From: Liolophura sinensis
Taxonomy: Eukaryota > Mollusca > Polyplacophora > Chitonida > Chitonidae
NCBI RefSeq assembly: GCF_032854445.1
Contig: NC_088301.1
Span: forward strand, 33,338,402 to 33,402,401
Direction of reading: 5' to 3'
Length of the DNA: 64,000 nucleotides
Position numbers and translations under genes: made by a program. Shown here one piece after another: positions 39,138 to 50,045 of the stretch. Each line of letters begins with the position of its first letter. The first letter of the stretch is position 1. The notes below the pieces were generated by a model. That model worked only from the letters and a program-made list of their open reading frames with translations. It was not told the DNA's origin and did not search any database.

Positions 39138-39968
39138 TGTTGTATGTCATTGCGTAGGTTAAGGGTTGTTCTAAAAATCATCTTTATGGCCATATTTTGC
39201 TGAAAATAAGTTCTTCAATGAAGGATTATGGTCATATTTAGGAAATCAATGTTTTAAAGAACAAAGACAATGGTTACCCTGTTTAAATGTTAAAAATCTA
39301 CCCCAGTTCAGAGAAAAGCTCGACTGAACTTCAGAACATACATATGGTATCAAACCTGTCACATTGGTTCAAAATGATACATTTATATAACACCATTTAA
39401 TGAGTATAGATGAATTGCTCTGAAGAACAAGTCTATGGTTGTCTCAGTAAAATTTGACTCATTTGACATGAAAACATTCTTGATTTGATGTTTAATCAGG
39501 GAAATTTGATGTATAGCAATATTGCTGGAATGACATGAAAAGCCTTTGTGAGAACATACATGTAAGGTAAAAGTGGGAGCAACAGATTCTCAGGGGCTTC
39601 CAAAGGAGGTACATATATTGAATATATGCTAATTGGTCAAAATTTTTTTTAAAAATGACCAGGATTATCTGAGCCATTAACCGTATGATTATTCTTTAAA
39701 CTGGAACACAAAAAGTTGCTGAACTGGAGTAGATCTTTAAATTTTGCATGTTACTGTGTTATTTGTCAAATGCTACATTATGACCTTTATGTTGAACTTT
39801 GTGTACAAATGGATGATTTCTAATGAAATGAGCACACGTGGTATATTCAGGTGTATTTTTATCTATTGATGTGTTCAGTACGTTTGCAGCAATTTGAAAA
39901 TAAAGTCTGGTATACATCTACAACACCCAGCAAACATTCTTTGACTTGTTTTTAGAAATTTTGAAGGG
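39138..39968. other. Intergenic, nothing recognised
   Basis: AT-rich with no supported gene or repeat. An AATAAA lies at about 39899. Confidence 0.45.
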
Positions 39969-40218
39969 GGCCTCAGTGGCTGAGGGGCTTATCACGCCAG
40001 CGCAGTGCAATGACCCAGGAGTCTCTCACCAATGCGGTTGCTGTGACTTCAAGTCAAGCTCACAGCTGTACGTGAGAATGTCTGCCAGCAACCTGTAGAT
40101 GGTTATGTGTTTCCCCAGGCTCTACCTGGTTTTCTCCCATCATAATGTTTCCGCCTTCACATAAGTGAAATATTGTCGAGTATGGTGAAAAACACCATTC
40201 AAATAAATTTATAAATAA
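39969..40218 (+). repeat. tRNA-derived SINE, full length
   Basis: Head 'ggcctcagtggctgagg' with tRNA-like A box, then 'cgccagcgcagtgcaatgac' 'ccaggag', 'caccaatgcggttgctgtga' 'cttcaagtc' (B-box position), body 'ccagcaacctgtagatggtt' 'atgtgtttccccaggctcta' 'cctggttttctcccatcata', tail 'aagtgaaatattgtcgagta' 'tgg' and aaat units. Best reference copy with 43596. Confidence 0.9.
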
Positions 40219-40222
40219 CTTC

Positions 40223-40894
40223 TGACAGAAATTATTCAGCCTTCAAGGACATATCAGGCATGGAGATAATGTCCTGTGAAGGAAGTTCACAAGCTCTTGT
40301 CCAGCAAGATCAAAGATTCGAATCCGAGTGGTTTCCACGGCTCAGTTTCCTCCACACATAATCCTGGCAACTGTCATGTAATTATGGTAACCAAATAATT
40401 GTTCACAGCTCCATCTACCACAAGGCATGCACTATTAAGAATGGCCAGTATGCCTTCTTTGAGCTAAAATTTGAGAAAATTTGAAATTTTTGAGTTTCTG
40501 CACTAAATGTGTTTTTATGACCTTTATCTGCCTCTGCGAGAAAGGTTCCATCCTGCACAGTTTTTGGTCCAAATTTTAGGTGAAAGCTAATATACTAATT
40601 TTTTTCACCATTTTCCTATCAAAAGACATAATTTGGTGGAAGTGTGCATTGTAAGACACAATATAGATTCAATTGGCTATCAGCAAAGCTTTTTGGCGAG
40701 TAGAATTTTTAAGGCAACAGTGCACTCAAAATATGCCAAAGTGTACAGGTTGTAAATAAGCAAAGAAGCATTATTTAATGTTAGGATATTCACAGCAGTT
40801 TAAATAGAATGCAGTGTGGTGGCCAAGTTGTATCACATGTGGTATCTATGCAACATGGCGTTCCAGGGAGCCAGCATTAAAGACTAAAGACATA
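40223..40894. other. Intergenic, nothing beyond the SINE remnant
   Basis: Apart from the remnant at 40292-40390 I see no gene or repeat. Confidence 0.45.
40292..40390 (+). repeat. SINE-like remnant
   Basis: 'gattcgaatccgag' looks like a tRNA B box, followed by 'cagtttcctccacacataat' 'cctggcaactgtcatgtaat', similar to the SINE body. No proper tail. Confidence 0.4.
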
Positions 40895-41812
40895 TCAGCA
40901 TTTTGACTGACCAGCAGGCCAATATCATGTTATACATTGGGTATCCTTGGACCACAGGCTGATATTATATGTTATATATTTGGCATCATTGAATCACAGG
41001 CCAATATTACATGTTATATATTGGGCATCATTGGATCACAGGTCAATATTACATGTTATATATTGGGCATCGTTGGACCACAGGCCAATATTACAGGTTA
41101 TGTACCAGGCATCATTGAACCACAGGCCAATATTACATGTTACACATTGGGCATCATTGAACCACAGGCTGATATTACATGTTATATATTGAGAATCGTT
41201 GGACAACAGGCCAATATTACATGTTATATATTGGGCATCATTGGATCACAGGTCAATATTACATGTTATATATTGGGCATCGTTGGACCACAGGCCAATA
41301 TAACAGGTTATGTACTGGGCATCATTGAACCACAGGCCAATATTACATGTTACACATTGGGCATCATTGAACCACAGGCTGATATTACATGTTATATACT
41401 GAGCATCGTTGGACAACAGGCCAATATTACATGTTATATATTGGGCATCATTGGATCACAGGTCGATATTACATGTTATATATTGAGCATCATTGGACCA
41501 CAGGCCGATATTACATCATATGTATTGGGCATCGTTGGGCCTCACTTTGATTAATCTATATATTTGATTGGTGTATTACGCCATACTCAAGAATATTATG
41601 GTGGGAAAAAACCAAGCAGAGCCCTGGGGAAAACCACGACCATCCGTTGGTCGCTGGCAGACGACACTTTGCTAGTACATGTCATATATTGGGCTTCGGT
41701 GGACCACAGGCCAATAGTACATATTATATATTGGGCTTCGGTGGACAACATGCCGATATTACATGTTATATATTGGGCATTGTTGGACCACAGGTCGATG
41801 TTACATGTATAT
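40895..41812. repeat. 42-bp minisatellite with 210-bp higher-order period, split by a SINE
   Basis: About 19 units of 42 bp with core 'ccaatattacatgttatata' 'ttgggcatc' and 'ttggaccacagg'. Five unit variants recur in the same order: units starting 'ggatcacaggtc' begin at 41033, 41243 and 41453, 210 bp apart. 42 is a multiple of three, so one frame stays open for over 600 bases and would encode a 14-residue repeat (for example GSQVNITCYILGIV). It has no ATG start (only TTG), no recognisable domain, and the first units change phase, so I treat it as non-coding. Units resume after the SINE at 41672. Confidence 0.9.
41550..41671 (-). repeat. Minus-strand SINE inserted in the minisatellite, with target-site duplication
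   Basis: Read on +: 'tttgattggtgtattacgcc' 'atactcaagaatatt' (inverted tail), 'atggtgggaaaaaaccaagc' 'agagccctggggaaaaccac' 'gaccatccgttggtcgctgg' (inverted body). CACTTTG occurs at 41543-41549 and again at 41665-41671. Deleting 41550-41671 leaves a unit of exactly 42 bp. The 5' part of the SINE is missing, as in a 5'-truncated retroposition. Confidence 0.9.
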
Positions 41813-43335
41813 CATGAAGTAGTTATAGAATTGCAATACCATGTAATCTGTTACAGTACAAAAATGTAATTCCATATACTAATCTTTCAACATTCGATGT
41901 CCGTGAAGAATATAACATATACGTATTAAAGACTTACAAACCAAGACCTAAATTGATATTCTTTTCATAAACTTCGAATGTCAACAAACGTGATTGTAAT
42001 GCCAAATGCATATATGTACTTTCATGGAACGCACACTCACTATACTTTCGGGTTATCCATTTTCCCGTCAGCAAGGTTGACACTTGCTTTGTAATCATGT
42101 GGGACATCGCTAGCTTGATTAAATGAAGATGAGGTTTTTAAAAATTACTCAAAATTCACATTACCTACTCTTATGTTTTTAGGCTCTACACACTGATGTC
42201 CACTTCTGGTTCGCATTGAATCGACACTATAAATAGGCACACATTATGGTACGGTAGGCCTACGTATTAGTGCGCGCCAGAGGCACACTTAAACAACCGT
42301 ACCGGCCCACGCGTTACCTCCCACCGAGACTGAAGGCGTGAATTGCATGGCTTCTATTTTATTGTTTGAATCTGGTCCGCTTTGGTGTGAATCTAGACGC
42401 CGAAGCAAACATTCGGGTATTAGCCGACTACCATAATGGATTTCCCGGGTTAATAATCGCAAGACAACCTCAGGAAACAACCAACCGTTTTACTATAAGG
42501 TGTTTTACAATGCATTTGATCAAAAAAAAGGAACACAAAATGAAGTGAGAATTATATAAACGTATAAAATTCATTGTAAATAGTAATTATACATCACCCC
42601 GTAGAAGAGTAGTTTAACAGCCGCTTAAATGCTTCACGTGAAGCCTTCCTAAACACATTCTATGACAGATGGACATTTGAACGTGGATAAGCCCTGAGAA
42701 ACAGTAGGATTTAGGCTAGTAGGCTTTCTCGTTCTTGTACTAGCAGTAACAACTGGGAATTTCCGTTTACCTGAGATGGTACAGAGTGCTCGACTTCGGA
42801 TAGAGACATGCGAGTTCAAATATGTTTGTGATCCACAGAGTAAATCCTTCAACCATAAAAAAGGTCCGGGTTACTAACTAGACTAGTATCCACCTATACC
42901 TGTTCTCTGTGAATAGGTAGTCGGCCGTTTGATTCCTCGGGTGATTAACATCAAAAACGGACTCCTTAATCAAACAAAAGAACTGTCTCGTTGACTAACT
43001 ACACACAACTCCTGTGTTTTCAGTCACATCTGCTTTTTGTTTCTCAGAGTACATCTGGTAATTGTATATCTGACGTTCAGACACCGGTGATGACGTTCGC
43101 GTATGAAATGTCCGTTTTTTTTTTACACACCAACTCCTGTGACAATTAATACTTGCAGCGTTAGTAAGCCTTTGGCTGTTGGAGTAATATGTTGTAAGAG
43201 ACAAGAGTTTCCATCTATATCAATTATTTTAGTTAACCGACACACAGTTGAGAAGCTGTGGAAAGGTTACCGTGAAACACATTATTTTAGAAACAGTGCA
43301 GAACCCAAATAATAAAATGTTATACACACTTCTTT
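41813..43335. other. Transition zone, no gene seen
   Basis: From about 42.2 kb the sequence changes in character, with more CpG and the first TAGGCCTA octamer (42256). The segment 42390-42490 ('gacgccgaagc', 'cccgggttaataatcgcaag') resembles the start of family B at 59330-59400. No gene supported. Confidence 0.45.
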
Positions 43336-43339
43336 TATA

Positions 43340-43990
43340 CCTTATTCTGCCCATGCCTGAATGCTAGGGGACTGTATGTTGCCACAATTAAACCATTTAC
43401 ATGAAATGGTAAATTGCAAGAAGATGTCGGATTTCATAGGTTACGTGTTATCATTGCCAACTGTCACACTGTCTTAGCTGCCATGGTTTGACTCTCATGA
43501 TCTCATGATCTAGTCTTTTACATTTATATTGTATTCCTGTATAAACCAGGATTATACTGGTGGATAATTAGTCCCCGAGGCTCAGGCACTTGGCAGGGCC
43601 TGTGTGGCCGAGGTGGTTAATGTGCCAGCGCGGCGCAGTGACCCAAGAGCCTCCCACCAATGTGGTCGCTGTGAATTTAAGTCCACCTCATGCTGATTTC
43701 CTCTCCGGCAGTACGTGTGCGAGCAACTTGCAGATGGTCGTGGGTTTTCTCCTGGCGTTGCCATAAAGCTGACCGCCGTTGTTAGTGAAATATTCTTGAG
43801 TGCGGTATAAAGCACCAAGCAAATGAATAAATTGGTCTTCGGCAGTGTTTTCATGTGATTGTTTATTAAGAATGTTGATATCAAAGAATTTTGAGTAATT
43901 TTAGATCAGTGACGTGTCTCCATTTTTTTACCTAATTATGCTTAAGATTAAACTGATATGCTGTATATTTTTCATTTAACCTGAATGCAG
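43340..43990 (-). repeat. Family A copies, minus strand, interrupted by a SINE
   Basis: 43400-43490 carries the inverted 'gatttcataggttacgtg', 'ccaactgtcacactgtc' block. 43520-43595 then shows the other end of A ('attgtattcctgtataaacc' 'aggatt', 'gtccccgaggctcagg'). The sequence resumes after the SINE at 43835 ('gtgttttcatgtgattgttt', 'ttgagtaattttagatcagt' 'gacg', 'tttttacctaatt'). So there are at least two copies head to tail, the second split by the SINE. Confidence 0.65.
43596..43834 (+). repeat. tRNA-derived SINE, full length, nested in family A
   Basis: 'gggcctgtgtggccgaggtg' 'gttaatgtgccagcgcggcg' 'cagtgacccaagagcctccc' at the tRNA-like head, then 'gatggtcgtgggttttctcc', 'gtgaaatattcttgagtgcg' and 'agcaaatgaataaat'. 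Nesting shows it is younger than the A copy. Confidence 0.9.
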
Positions 43991-44684
43991 TTTATCGAGG
44001 CAGCGGAGAGAGAATTTTCTGCTTATTAATTTAATATGCAATTCTAAGAAAATTCTAAGGTGTGGATTCAGCTATAAAATCCTAAGCATTATACTGTATG
44101 CATTCTGGTAGAAATAGTAAGACCAATAATGACGATAATACAGCCGAGATAATATCTTATATTAACTAGAAAGGTCGGGAGCTAATAATGCCTAGACCAG
44201 AATATGCACAACCGTACCGCTACCATAGTTAAAAGACCCTAATCATAAAAACGGTGACCTTGTCATCAGCTTTACATGGAAGTAATTAATACAAAGGCGG
44301 TGGAGTTTGCGAGATTTGTAATTTGTAACTAACTGTTAGCAGATGCAGAATGCTGCGGGCTGAAGTATTTTGTTATGTGATAGATGCTTTCGACAGGGCT
44401 AACCCTGTTAATAATCCGCTTTAACTCCAGCTAGTGGCTCTGTGTGAGTATGGGAGTTTACTCAAACATGAATTCTTGGTTCACCTATAGATATAGAATA
44501 GCGTTGTGCCTGTTTTGCCTTTCTTATCCCTTTGCTTTTATTCTCGCTTTTAAGATGGTATGTCGCATCATGTTGTTTTCGACCAGTTGTTCATCAATCA
44601 GGTTCGTAAAGTAATAAGCCTACACAAGGGCCTTTATAAACTGCACTCAAATCTGCATTCGACGTGGCGTCAAATTATATTGCT

Positions 44685-44860
44685 ATTAACATCAATGCAT
44701 ACTTTATACCTAATTCTGTAATTTGTTAGTTGATAGTATTTAAGTAGGCTATTCACATGATCAGTTAGAGCCTAAATAAGGTCAAAACTATGTCGTATTT
44801 CACCGGTTGCGCGGGGCAATTTGCCAACCAGCACAGTGTCGTCCCTACTATAATTTTGCC
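44685..44860 (-). repeat. Family A copy, minus strand
   Basis: Inverted A blocks in order: 'tttatacctaattctg', 'gtcaaaactatgtcgtattt' 'caccggttgcg', 'atttgccaaccagcacagtg' 'tcgtc'. Confidence 0.6.
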
Positions 44861-44929
44861 CTTCATTCTGTAGCCTTTTGTAAATTCATTTTGCCGCCAA
44901 TTAAGAGCTGTATGTGACATTTATCGAGA

Positions 44930-45165
44930 AGTCAAGAAATACACTGTTTTCTGCTTTTATCAATGGCATTTAGTTAATTCCAATTAACATAGATTACTTA
45001 ATCCATAGTACTAGAGGGAGTATAAGTTAATACATTTTTAAGTCTTTACATAATTTGATAGAATAAAACCCTTATTGACGTAAACTGACAAGAGGCCGGA
45101 TTTCACCAGTTACATGTGACCATTTACCAATTTTCACACTGTGGTCGCGGCTGTTGTTTGAGTCT
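44930..45165 (-). repeat. Family A copy, minus strand, 3' portion
   Basis: Ends in 'gaataaaacccttattgacg' 'taaactgacaagaggccgga' 'tttcaccagttacatgtgac' 'catttaccaattttcacact' 'gtggtcgcg', a clear inverted match to A. The part before 45060 is weakly matched. Confidence 0.6.
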
Positions 45166-45167
45166 AG

Positions 45168-45490
45168 TATTTTATTCTCTACTTACATAAACAGAGTTTC
45201 GGCTGGTGGTATAAGAATCCATAAGGCCTGGTCCTTTGCAATGTTTTCATTGTGATTCTTTATTTAAATATGATGAGGTCTAATAAATTACAATTAAGAT
45301 CACTGCATTTCTTTACTTTATGTCTGCATAAGCCATTGTGGTTGGAGTATTTAAGTTGTTACTATTTATCAGCATTTGCATAAAAAGCTAGAATAAAACT
45401 CCAACTAATTTTTATTGATAAGAGGGCTGATTTCACTCGTCACGTGTAACGATTTGTCAACCATCACATTTTTGTTGCTGTAGTCTGATA
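45168..45490 (-). repeat. Family A copy, minus strand, near full length
   Basis: Runs from the inverted distal end ('ggcctggtcctttgcaatgt' 'tttcattgtg') through 'aagatcactgcatttcttta' to 'gggctgatttcactcgtcac' 'gtgtaacgatttgtcaacca' 'tcac'. It follows the previous A copy directly, so the copies are close to head-to-tail. Confidence 0.65.
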
Positions 45491-45894
45491 TATTAGTAAT
45501 TTACCAACATGTGGACTCGGGAAACTGGGAATGTCGCTAATACACTTCATGGGACAAGATTCTCCAATTCCAGAGAGGCCTATATAGTTAGGCCTACTTC
45601 TTTACTCTATGGCGTGAATAGATCGGGGCTTGCATTTCTTTGGGGACTCTTATAATTAACAGCCTAATGTTCTTTGCCCTGTAAATCACATTTGGTTACT
45701 TAATGTCTTTCTAACACCATGTGTAGGCCTAAGCCTATGCATAAAGTTGGGGTAAGCTTAATTTTTTGAGGTATGATGTTGAGAGCCAGTGCTTCAAATA
45801 CATCCTCAGTAAGACCTAAACGGTTTTTTCATGTTGGAAAACGTAAACGTAATTATTTTCCCCGAAAATAATTTGGCTTGCACAGATTAGATCA

Positions 45895-46395
45895 ACTGTA
45901 AAGTCGGAATTGGGGGAATGTCGCAGAAATGCCGCCACAGAGTCACGTTCTCCAAATTCAGAAGAATATCACGGCACACAGAAAGTCTTCCAACACATGT
46001 ATATTGCTACTTAACTCTCCACATATCGGTACTGGACAATTTTATCCGACCTGGATACTTCCTCATATCCATAGCACTGAGAGTTTTGAAATTTGAAAAC
46101 TTTGTCGTCCTATGTGTCATTGCCTCTCTTGTAAAGGTCCATGTTGCAAATACACGTTGATTAACTTATTTTATTATTAGTTTCATTGTTACTCTTTGTA
46201 TTTCAGCAAAATGGGTGCAATCATAGAAATAACTGTTGAAAGTTGACACAGTTGGGCTATAGTATGGGAAAAATTGCTCGTTAAAGAAAGAGACGCCATT
46301 TCTCGTGGGCTACGGTATAAGGGAGATAACTGTAAGCCTATACGGGGTTTTGCCAACCTAGCTCTTCTTAAATTTGGGTTTTTTGGCTAGATATA
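45895..46395 (+). repeat. DE repeat, copy 1
   Basis: Starts 'gtcggaattgggggaatgtc' 'gcagaaatgccgcc' and 'agtcacgttctccaaattca' 'gaaga'. Ends with 'ggctacggtataagggagat' 'aactg' and 'cttcttaaatttggg'. An 80-codon frame inside is not shared by other copies in the same frame, so it is not coding. Confidence 0.7.
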
Positions 46396-47149
46396 GATTT
46401 GATCGTTTAACATCCAACAAGGAAGTTTTTACTAGTGTAAACATAATAAATTTAGGGGCCGTATTAGTCATTCCTATATAAATCGTCTACCATGATGGTA
46501 GTTTAAGGTCGGTAGTCGCTTGATCTATTTCCAAAACATGTTCGTCAAAAAATCTCCGTTATTATATTATAATATTATACGAAGCTATGACGGAGCGCTG
46601 TGAACATAAACTGTGATGCCAGAAAAAAGCAATGAATTTTCAAGAGAGAAATTTAATCTGTATCCAGATCGTTTACAACGCTAGTTTGTAAGTTGTCCGC
46701 CTTGCAGCCCTAGTTACACCAGAGCTACGACTACTTGTACCACCTCTGCTATAGGCCTATTCAGCACAATCGTTTCACGTTAATCAATAACAGCCGGTCC
46801 ACCCCGATTCAAGCTTATCCATAAATTGCAGGCACGCCTATAAATTGAACCTACGACTATTACATGACTCCTATTTATTCGCGGTAGTTGCGTGGTTGTA
46901 TTAAATCAAAAGCATTTTGTGACAAAAATGTAGGCCTACATAGGGAGATCGAGGCTCGTATGACAAAGTTCGAGCAATTTAGGTTAAGCTGATATAGCTT
47001 ATGTAGATCGCAGCTGGACAAACAGAACTACTAGCGACTACTTCGACCTTCACACGATATCGTCAGATTCATCAATCACGGCATATAGGCGACAGGACGC
47101 AACTCAACACGACCAATCCGGTTGAACTGAATCCGGTCTTTATCTCTCG
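46396..47149. other. Between repeats, nothing recognised
   Basis: No gene. Contains two TAGGCCTA octamers (about 46752 and 46931) and an AT palindrome 'attatattataatattatac' near 46561. Confidence 0.4.
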
Positions 47150-47300
47150 TGTATATGCCGAGCTGTGCCAGGCATTCTGGACAAATCTTCCATATTTCTG
47201 AGAATTATACTCATTGGGAAATTTAAGACACTTAGACTGAAGATGTTTCAGGTAATATCCTATATAAAACACAACAGCATACAGGGTAAAATCAGTAGCC
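47150..47300 (-). pseudogene. Fragment of Penelope-like reverse transcriptase C-terminus
   Basis: Minus-strand translation includes 'LQSKCLKFPNEYNS', which lines up with 'LHSKFLKFYNEYSS' of the larger copy at 62174-62404. Nucleotides 'gaattatactcattgggaaa' 'tttaagacacttagactgaa' match the same place. A short, dead fragment. Confidence 0.6.
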
Positions 47301-47324
47301 TCAATCGTCAAAGCAACACAGACT

Positions 47325-47395
47325 TCGCTTTTGTTTTTTGGGCTGTTTTTTTGTTTTGTTTTTTTGTTTTGTTTTTTTTTTTTGTTTTTTTGCAT
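47325..47395. repeat. T-rich low-complexity tract
   Basis: Runs of T broken by single G (tttttgttttg pattern). It gives a lysine-rich spurious frame on the minus strand. Confidence 0.85.
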
Positions 47396-47464
47396 TCAAA
47401 AGGAAACAAACAAATGTATTAACTTAAAATAATTTTCCGTGCGTAAAAAGTACATAAACTATTT

Positions 47465-48160
47465 TAATCTAGTCGGAATTGGGGGAATGTCGCAGAAATG
47501 CCCACTCAGAGTCAGGTTCTCAAATTCAGAAGAAAAACACAAATAAAGTCTTGGACACAACTTTACACCACCGCGAAAATCTACGCATCGATTGTCGACA
47601 TAGTTATCCGACCTGGATATTGTTTTATGGCACACACAAAAAGTTAAGACTAATTTCCAAAACAATGTTCAACAAAAACCACTAATGAACTAAGAAAGTA
47701 TATAGGCCTATATGAAGTACGAAATTAGGACGGAATCATGCAAATGGAAGCAGGCAAGAGCTATCCAGTCATGTTGGAAACACGCAAGGTATGTTCTAGG
47801 CGAATGAGTGAAATCAGTGTTCAAATCGTGTACCATGCTACTGTGTAAGTTGTAGATAATAAGATATATTGATGTATCTCAGCTAGTGCGCTTTGAATGC
47901 AACTCTTCATACCCAACGTGGCGATATAATTCAACGGTGAGTATACAGCCCCTAACCCCTGGTTAAGCTGAAATACACACTGTTATGAAGCACAGTGCAC
48001 ATATTTTTCATATTTAATTTGGATATAATGTCTTTGTTCTGGCACATGCCATCGGCGTTGAACCAACACCGCCTGACTGATTACGGTGTAAGGGAGATAA
48101 CTGCTCTAAATTTGGTCCAACCAGTTTGTTCTTAAATTTGGCTTCTGCGAAAGAATAAAC
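47465..48160 (+). repeat. DE repeat, copy 2, interrupted by family B
   Basis: Opens with 'gtcggaattgggggaatgtc' 'gcagaaatgcc' at 47473 and closes with 'gattacggtgtaagggagat' 'aactgctctaaatttggtcc' 'aacca' at 48081-48125. Family B occupies 47690-47980. Confidence 0.65.
47690..47980 (+). repeat. Family B copy, plus strand
   Basis: 'aatgaactaagaaagtat', 'cggaatcatgcaaatgg', 'caaggtatgttctaggcgaa' 'tgagtgaaatcagtgttca', 'cgtgtaccatgct', 'gatgtatctcagct.gtgcgctttg', 'ccaacgtggcgat' and 'cccctaacccctggttaag' all recur in the copy at 59400-59715. Confidence 0.8.
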
Positions 48161-48310
48161 GAATAAATGATTGATTTAGGATTTAACGCCACGTTGGCCG
48201 TATTTCAGCCATAAAATCGTATTTTAGACAGTCGGGGCCTGTTGTGTTCAACGAGTCCACACAGTGTAGATTACCCGCACTTCGAACCATGCATGTGCCA
48301 GGTTTAGATA
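48161..48310 (-). repeat. Third SINE-like element, minus strand
   Basis: 'gaataaatgattgatttagg' 'atttaacgccacgttggccg' 'tatttcagcc' at the left reads as an inverted AT-rich tail. 'gcacttcgaaccatgcatgt' at the right resembles an inverted tRNA-like promoter. No second copy in the window to confirm it. Confidence 0.4.
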
Positions 48311-48609
48311 TACCCTTTTATAGGTAACCTCACGGAAGGTGGTATGGAGGCTTCTTTGATTGGTTAAGCTATGACTCAACATCCAAAGCAAAAGTACCAA
48401 AGTAGCGCAAACTACAGTAAATATTCACAGTATCTGATATTTTTTAATGTAACAGCCTATCCTTCACCTCCAAAGCATTATACAATCTTTTTTGTTTCTT
48501 TGTTTCTTTTTTGCTTCTTTTATTGCGTTCGTGTGTATATGTTATATTGATGTGTTACTTTAAACGTTGAAATGTAACAAGAAAATAATTCGTTTCACAT
48601 ATGGTATCA

Positions 48610-49555
48610 ACAGTATGGTCGGAATTTGGGGAATGTTGCAGAAATGCCGCCTTTAAGTCACGTTCTCCAAATTCAGAAGATTACCGCGGCACACAGGAAA
48701 TTTTATAACCTGCACTTATTCTACCACGTTACTCTCTTCAGTTTCACACGACAGATGCATTATTTTATTACACATGCACAAATTCTTATTACAGGTTTAT
48801 CATTCGAATACAGTGTCGTGTAATTTGTCAGTGTACCCTTCCCAAGTAAAACTTCATACGCCACAGTTTACAAATCCACGATGTTAACTTTCCATTTCTA
48901 TGATTACTCTTTACGTTTCAGCAAACTATATATGCAGGCATAAAAATAACCCTTACAAGTTAATACATTTGAGAAATAGGCCTACAGTAGAAAGAATGGG
49001 TCGCAAGGGATAGCAGGTACCATCACGGACCTGTATATTGGCATTTGCAAATTATACCTACCAAGAGTATGAGTAGGCCTAACATGTTATTGTGTGTTAA
49101 ATGTGATGGCAATACAGCACTTTGAGTAATTCTAGATCAGTGACGTCTAATAAATTGTAACTGTATTGCATGTATTTATGCAATTACATGAACAATTAGA
49201 ACAAAACACTGACTGAGGTAAGGTCTAAAGCGACCTGCATGAGTCTGTATTTCATCGGTTACCCTACATGTGACCCTGATTTGCCAGCTCTAACACTTTC
49301 GTCGTTGCTCTGGTTTTCTGTCTGCTATTTAAATGACTTTCATCGTTCAGATGTTTTGAGATTTGGGAATAAACGTAGCTTAGCAAGTGAAGGGTAAAAT
49401 CGGCTTGATTGGCAATATTGTCCCTGTTCCGTAATATATGTAATCGGCGTTGAGCCAATAGTAACTACTTGGCTTTCTATATGGTGTAAGGGGGATAACT
49501 GCTCTAGGTTAACACAGTCAATAAATCTGCTTGTAAATTTTGGCTACTTTGAATG
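48610..49555 (+). repeat. DE repeat, copy 3, interrupted by family A
   Basis: Begins 'gtcggaatttggggaatgtt' 'gcagaaatgccgcc' at 48618. It resumes after the A insertion at 49345 ('gatgttttgagatttggg') and ends 'tggtgtaagggggataactg' 'ctctagg'. Confidence 0.65.
49120..49335 (-). repeat. Family A copy, minus strand, inside a DE repeat
   Basis: 'gagtaattctagatcagtga' 'cg', 'gtatttcatcggttacccta' 'catgtgaccctgatttgcca' 'gctctaacactttcgtcgtt' 'gctctggttt' are in the inverted A order. Confidence 0.7.
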
Positions 49556-49684
49556 GATGAATGAATGAACGACATAGCAATCATCGCCACATATGCAGTA
49601 TAGTTCAGCCACTCCGTGGCGAGAATTTGTTCGAATCACAGCACAATTATTCGACCCTCGACGTGAAAATGACAACAATATATA

Positions 49685-49835
49685 ATACAACAACATAGAG
49701 AGTAAACCCAGAGTAGTGACGACCTTGTGATAATTGGCAATTGGTAACACGTATTACCGGTGAAATCTGACTACTTGTCAAATTAACTCAGTTATGGTTT
49801 AATTCTAACTGTTCATGTAGATCTCATTCATTTTC
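49685..49835 (+). repeat. Family A copy, plus strand
   Basis: 'catagagagtaaacccagag' 'tagtgacgac', 'attaccggtgaaatctgact' 'acttgtcaa', 'tctaactgttcatgtag'. The second half of A is missing and reverse transcriptase remnant follows directly. Confidence 0.7.
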
Positions 49836-49849
49836 AACTATCTATGACG

Positions 49850-50045
49850 TGTACATACCTCGCCTTGTAGCGTTTGCTAGATCATGTACGTGTACGTGCT
49901 GTTGTGTGAAGGCTTCAATAAAAGTCACAAGTTATTAGGCCTATTGTGCTGCAAAAACCGGCGTGTCAAGGGTATTCAACCCAATTAAGTTTCTGAAATG
50001 GGTGCAATTGTCTTGTAGGAACATATGGACGGAGTGTGGAGGATA
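49850..50045 (+). pseudogene. Fragment of Penelope-like reverse transcriptase C-terminus
   Basis: Nucleotide-level match to 56100-56265: 'gccttgtagcgtttgctag', 'cttcaataaaagtcacaagt' 'tatta', 'cggcgtgtcaagggtattc', 'caattgtcttgtagg'. No open frame survives. Confidence 0.6.

Noticed and set aside
39969-40060. tRNA gene
   Set aside because: The A- and B-box-like sequences belong to the head of a SINE. No proper acceptor or anticodon stems fold.
40937-41554. 205-codon open frame made of 14-residue repeats as a protein gene
   Set aside because: It starts at TTG, lies wholly inside a 42-bp minisatellite (a multiple of three), has a stop and phase changes at its left edge and no recognisable domain. 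Kept only as a repeat with a note.
40895-41812. CRISPR array
   Set aside because: Units are contiguous 42-bp repeats without spacers and the DNA is animal.
47040-47110. Hammerhead ribozyme, often carried by Penelope-like elements
   Set aside because: A 'ctgacga' occurs on the minus strand but the matching GAAA core and three helices do not form. I found no better core elsewhere near the RT copies.
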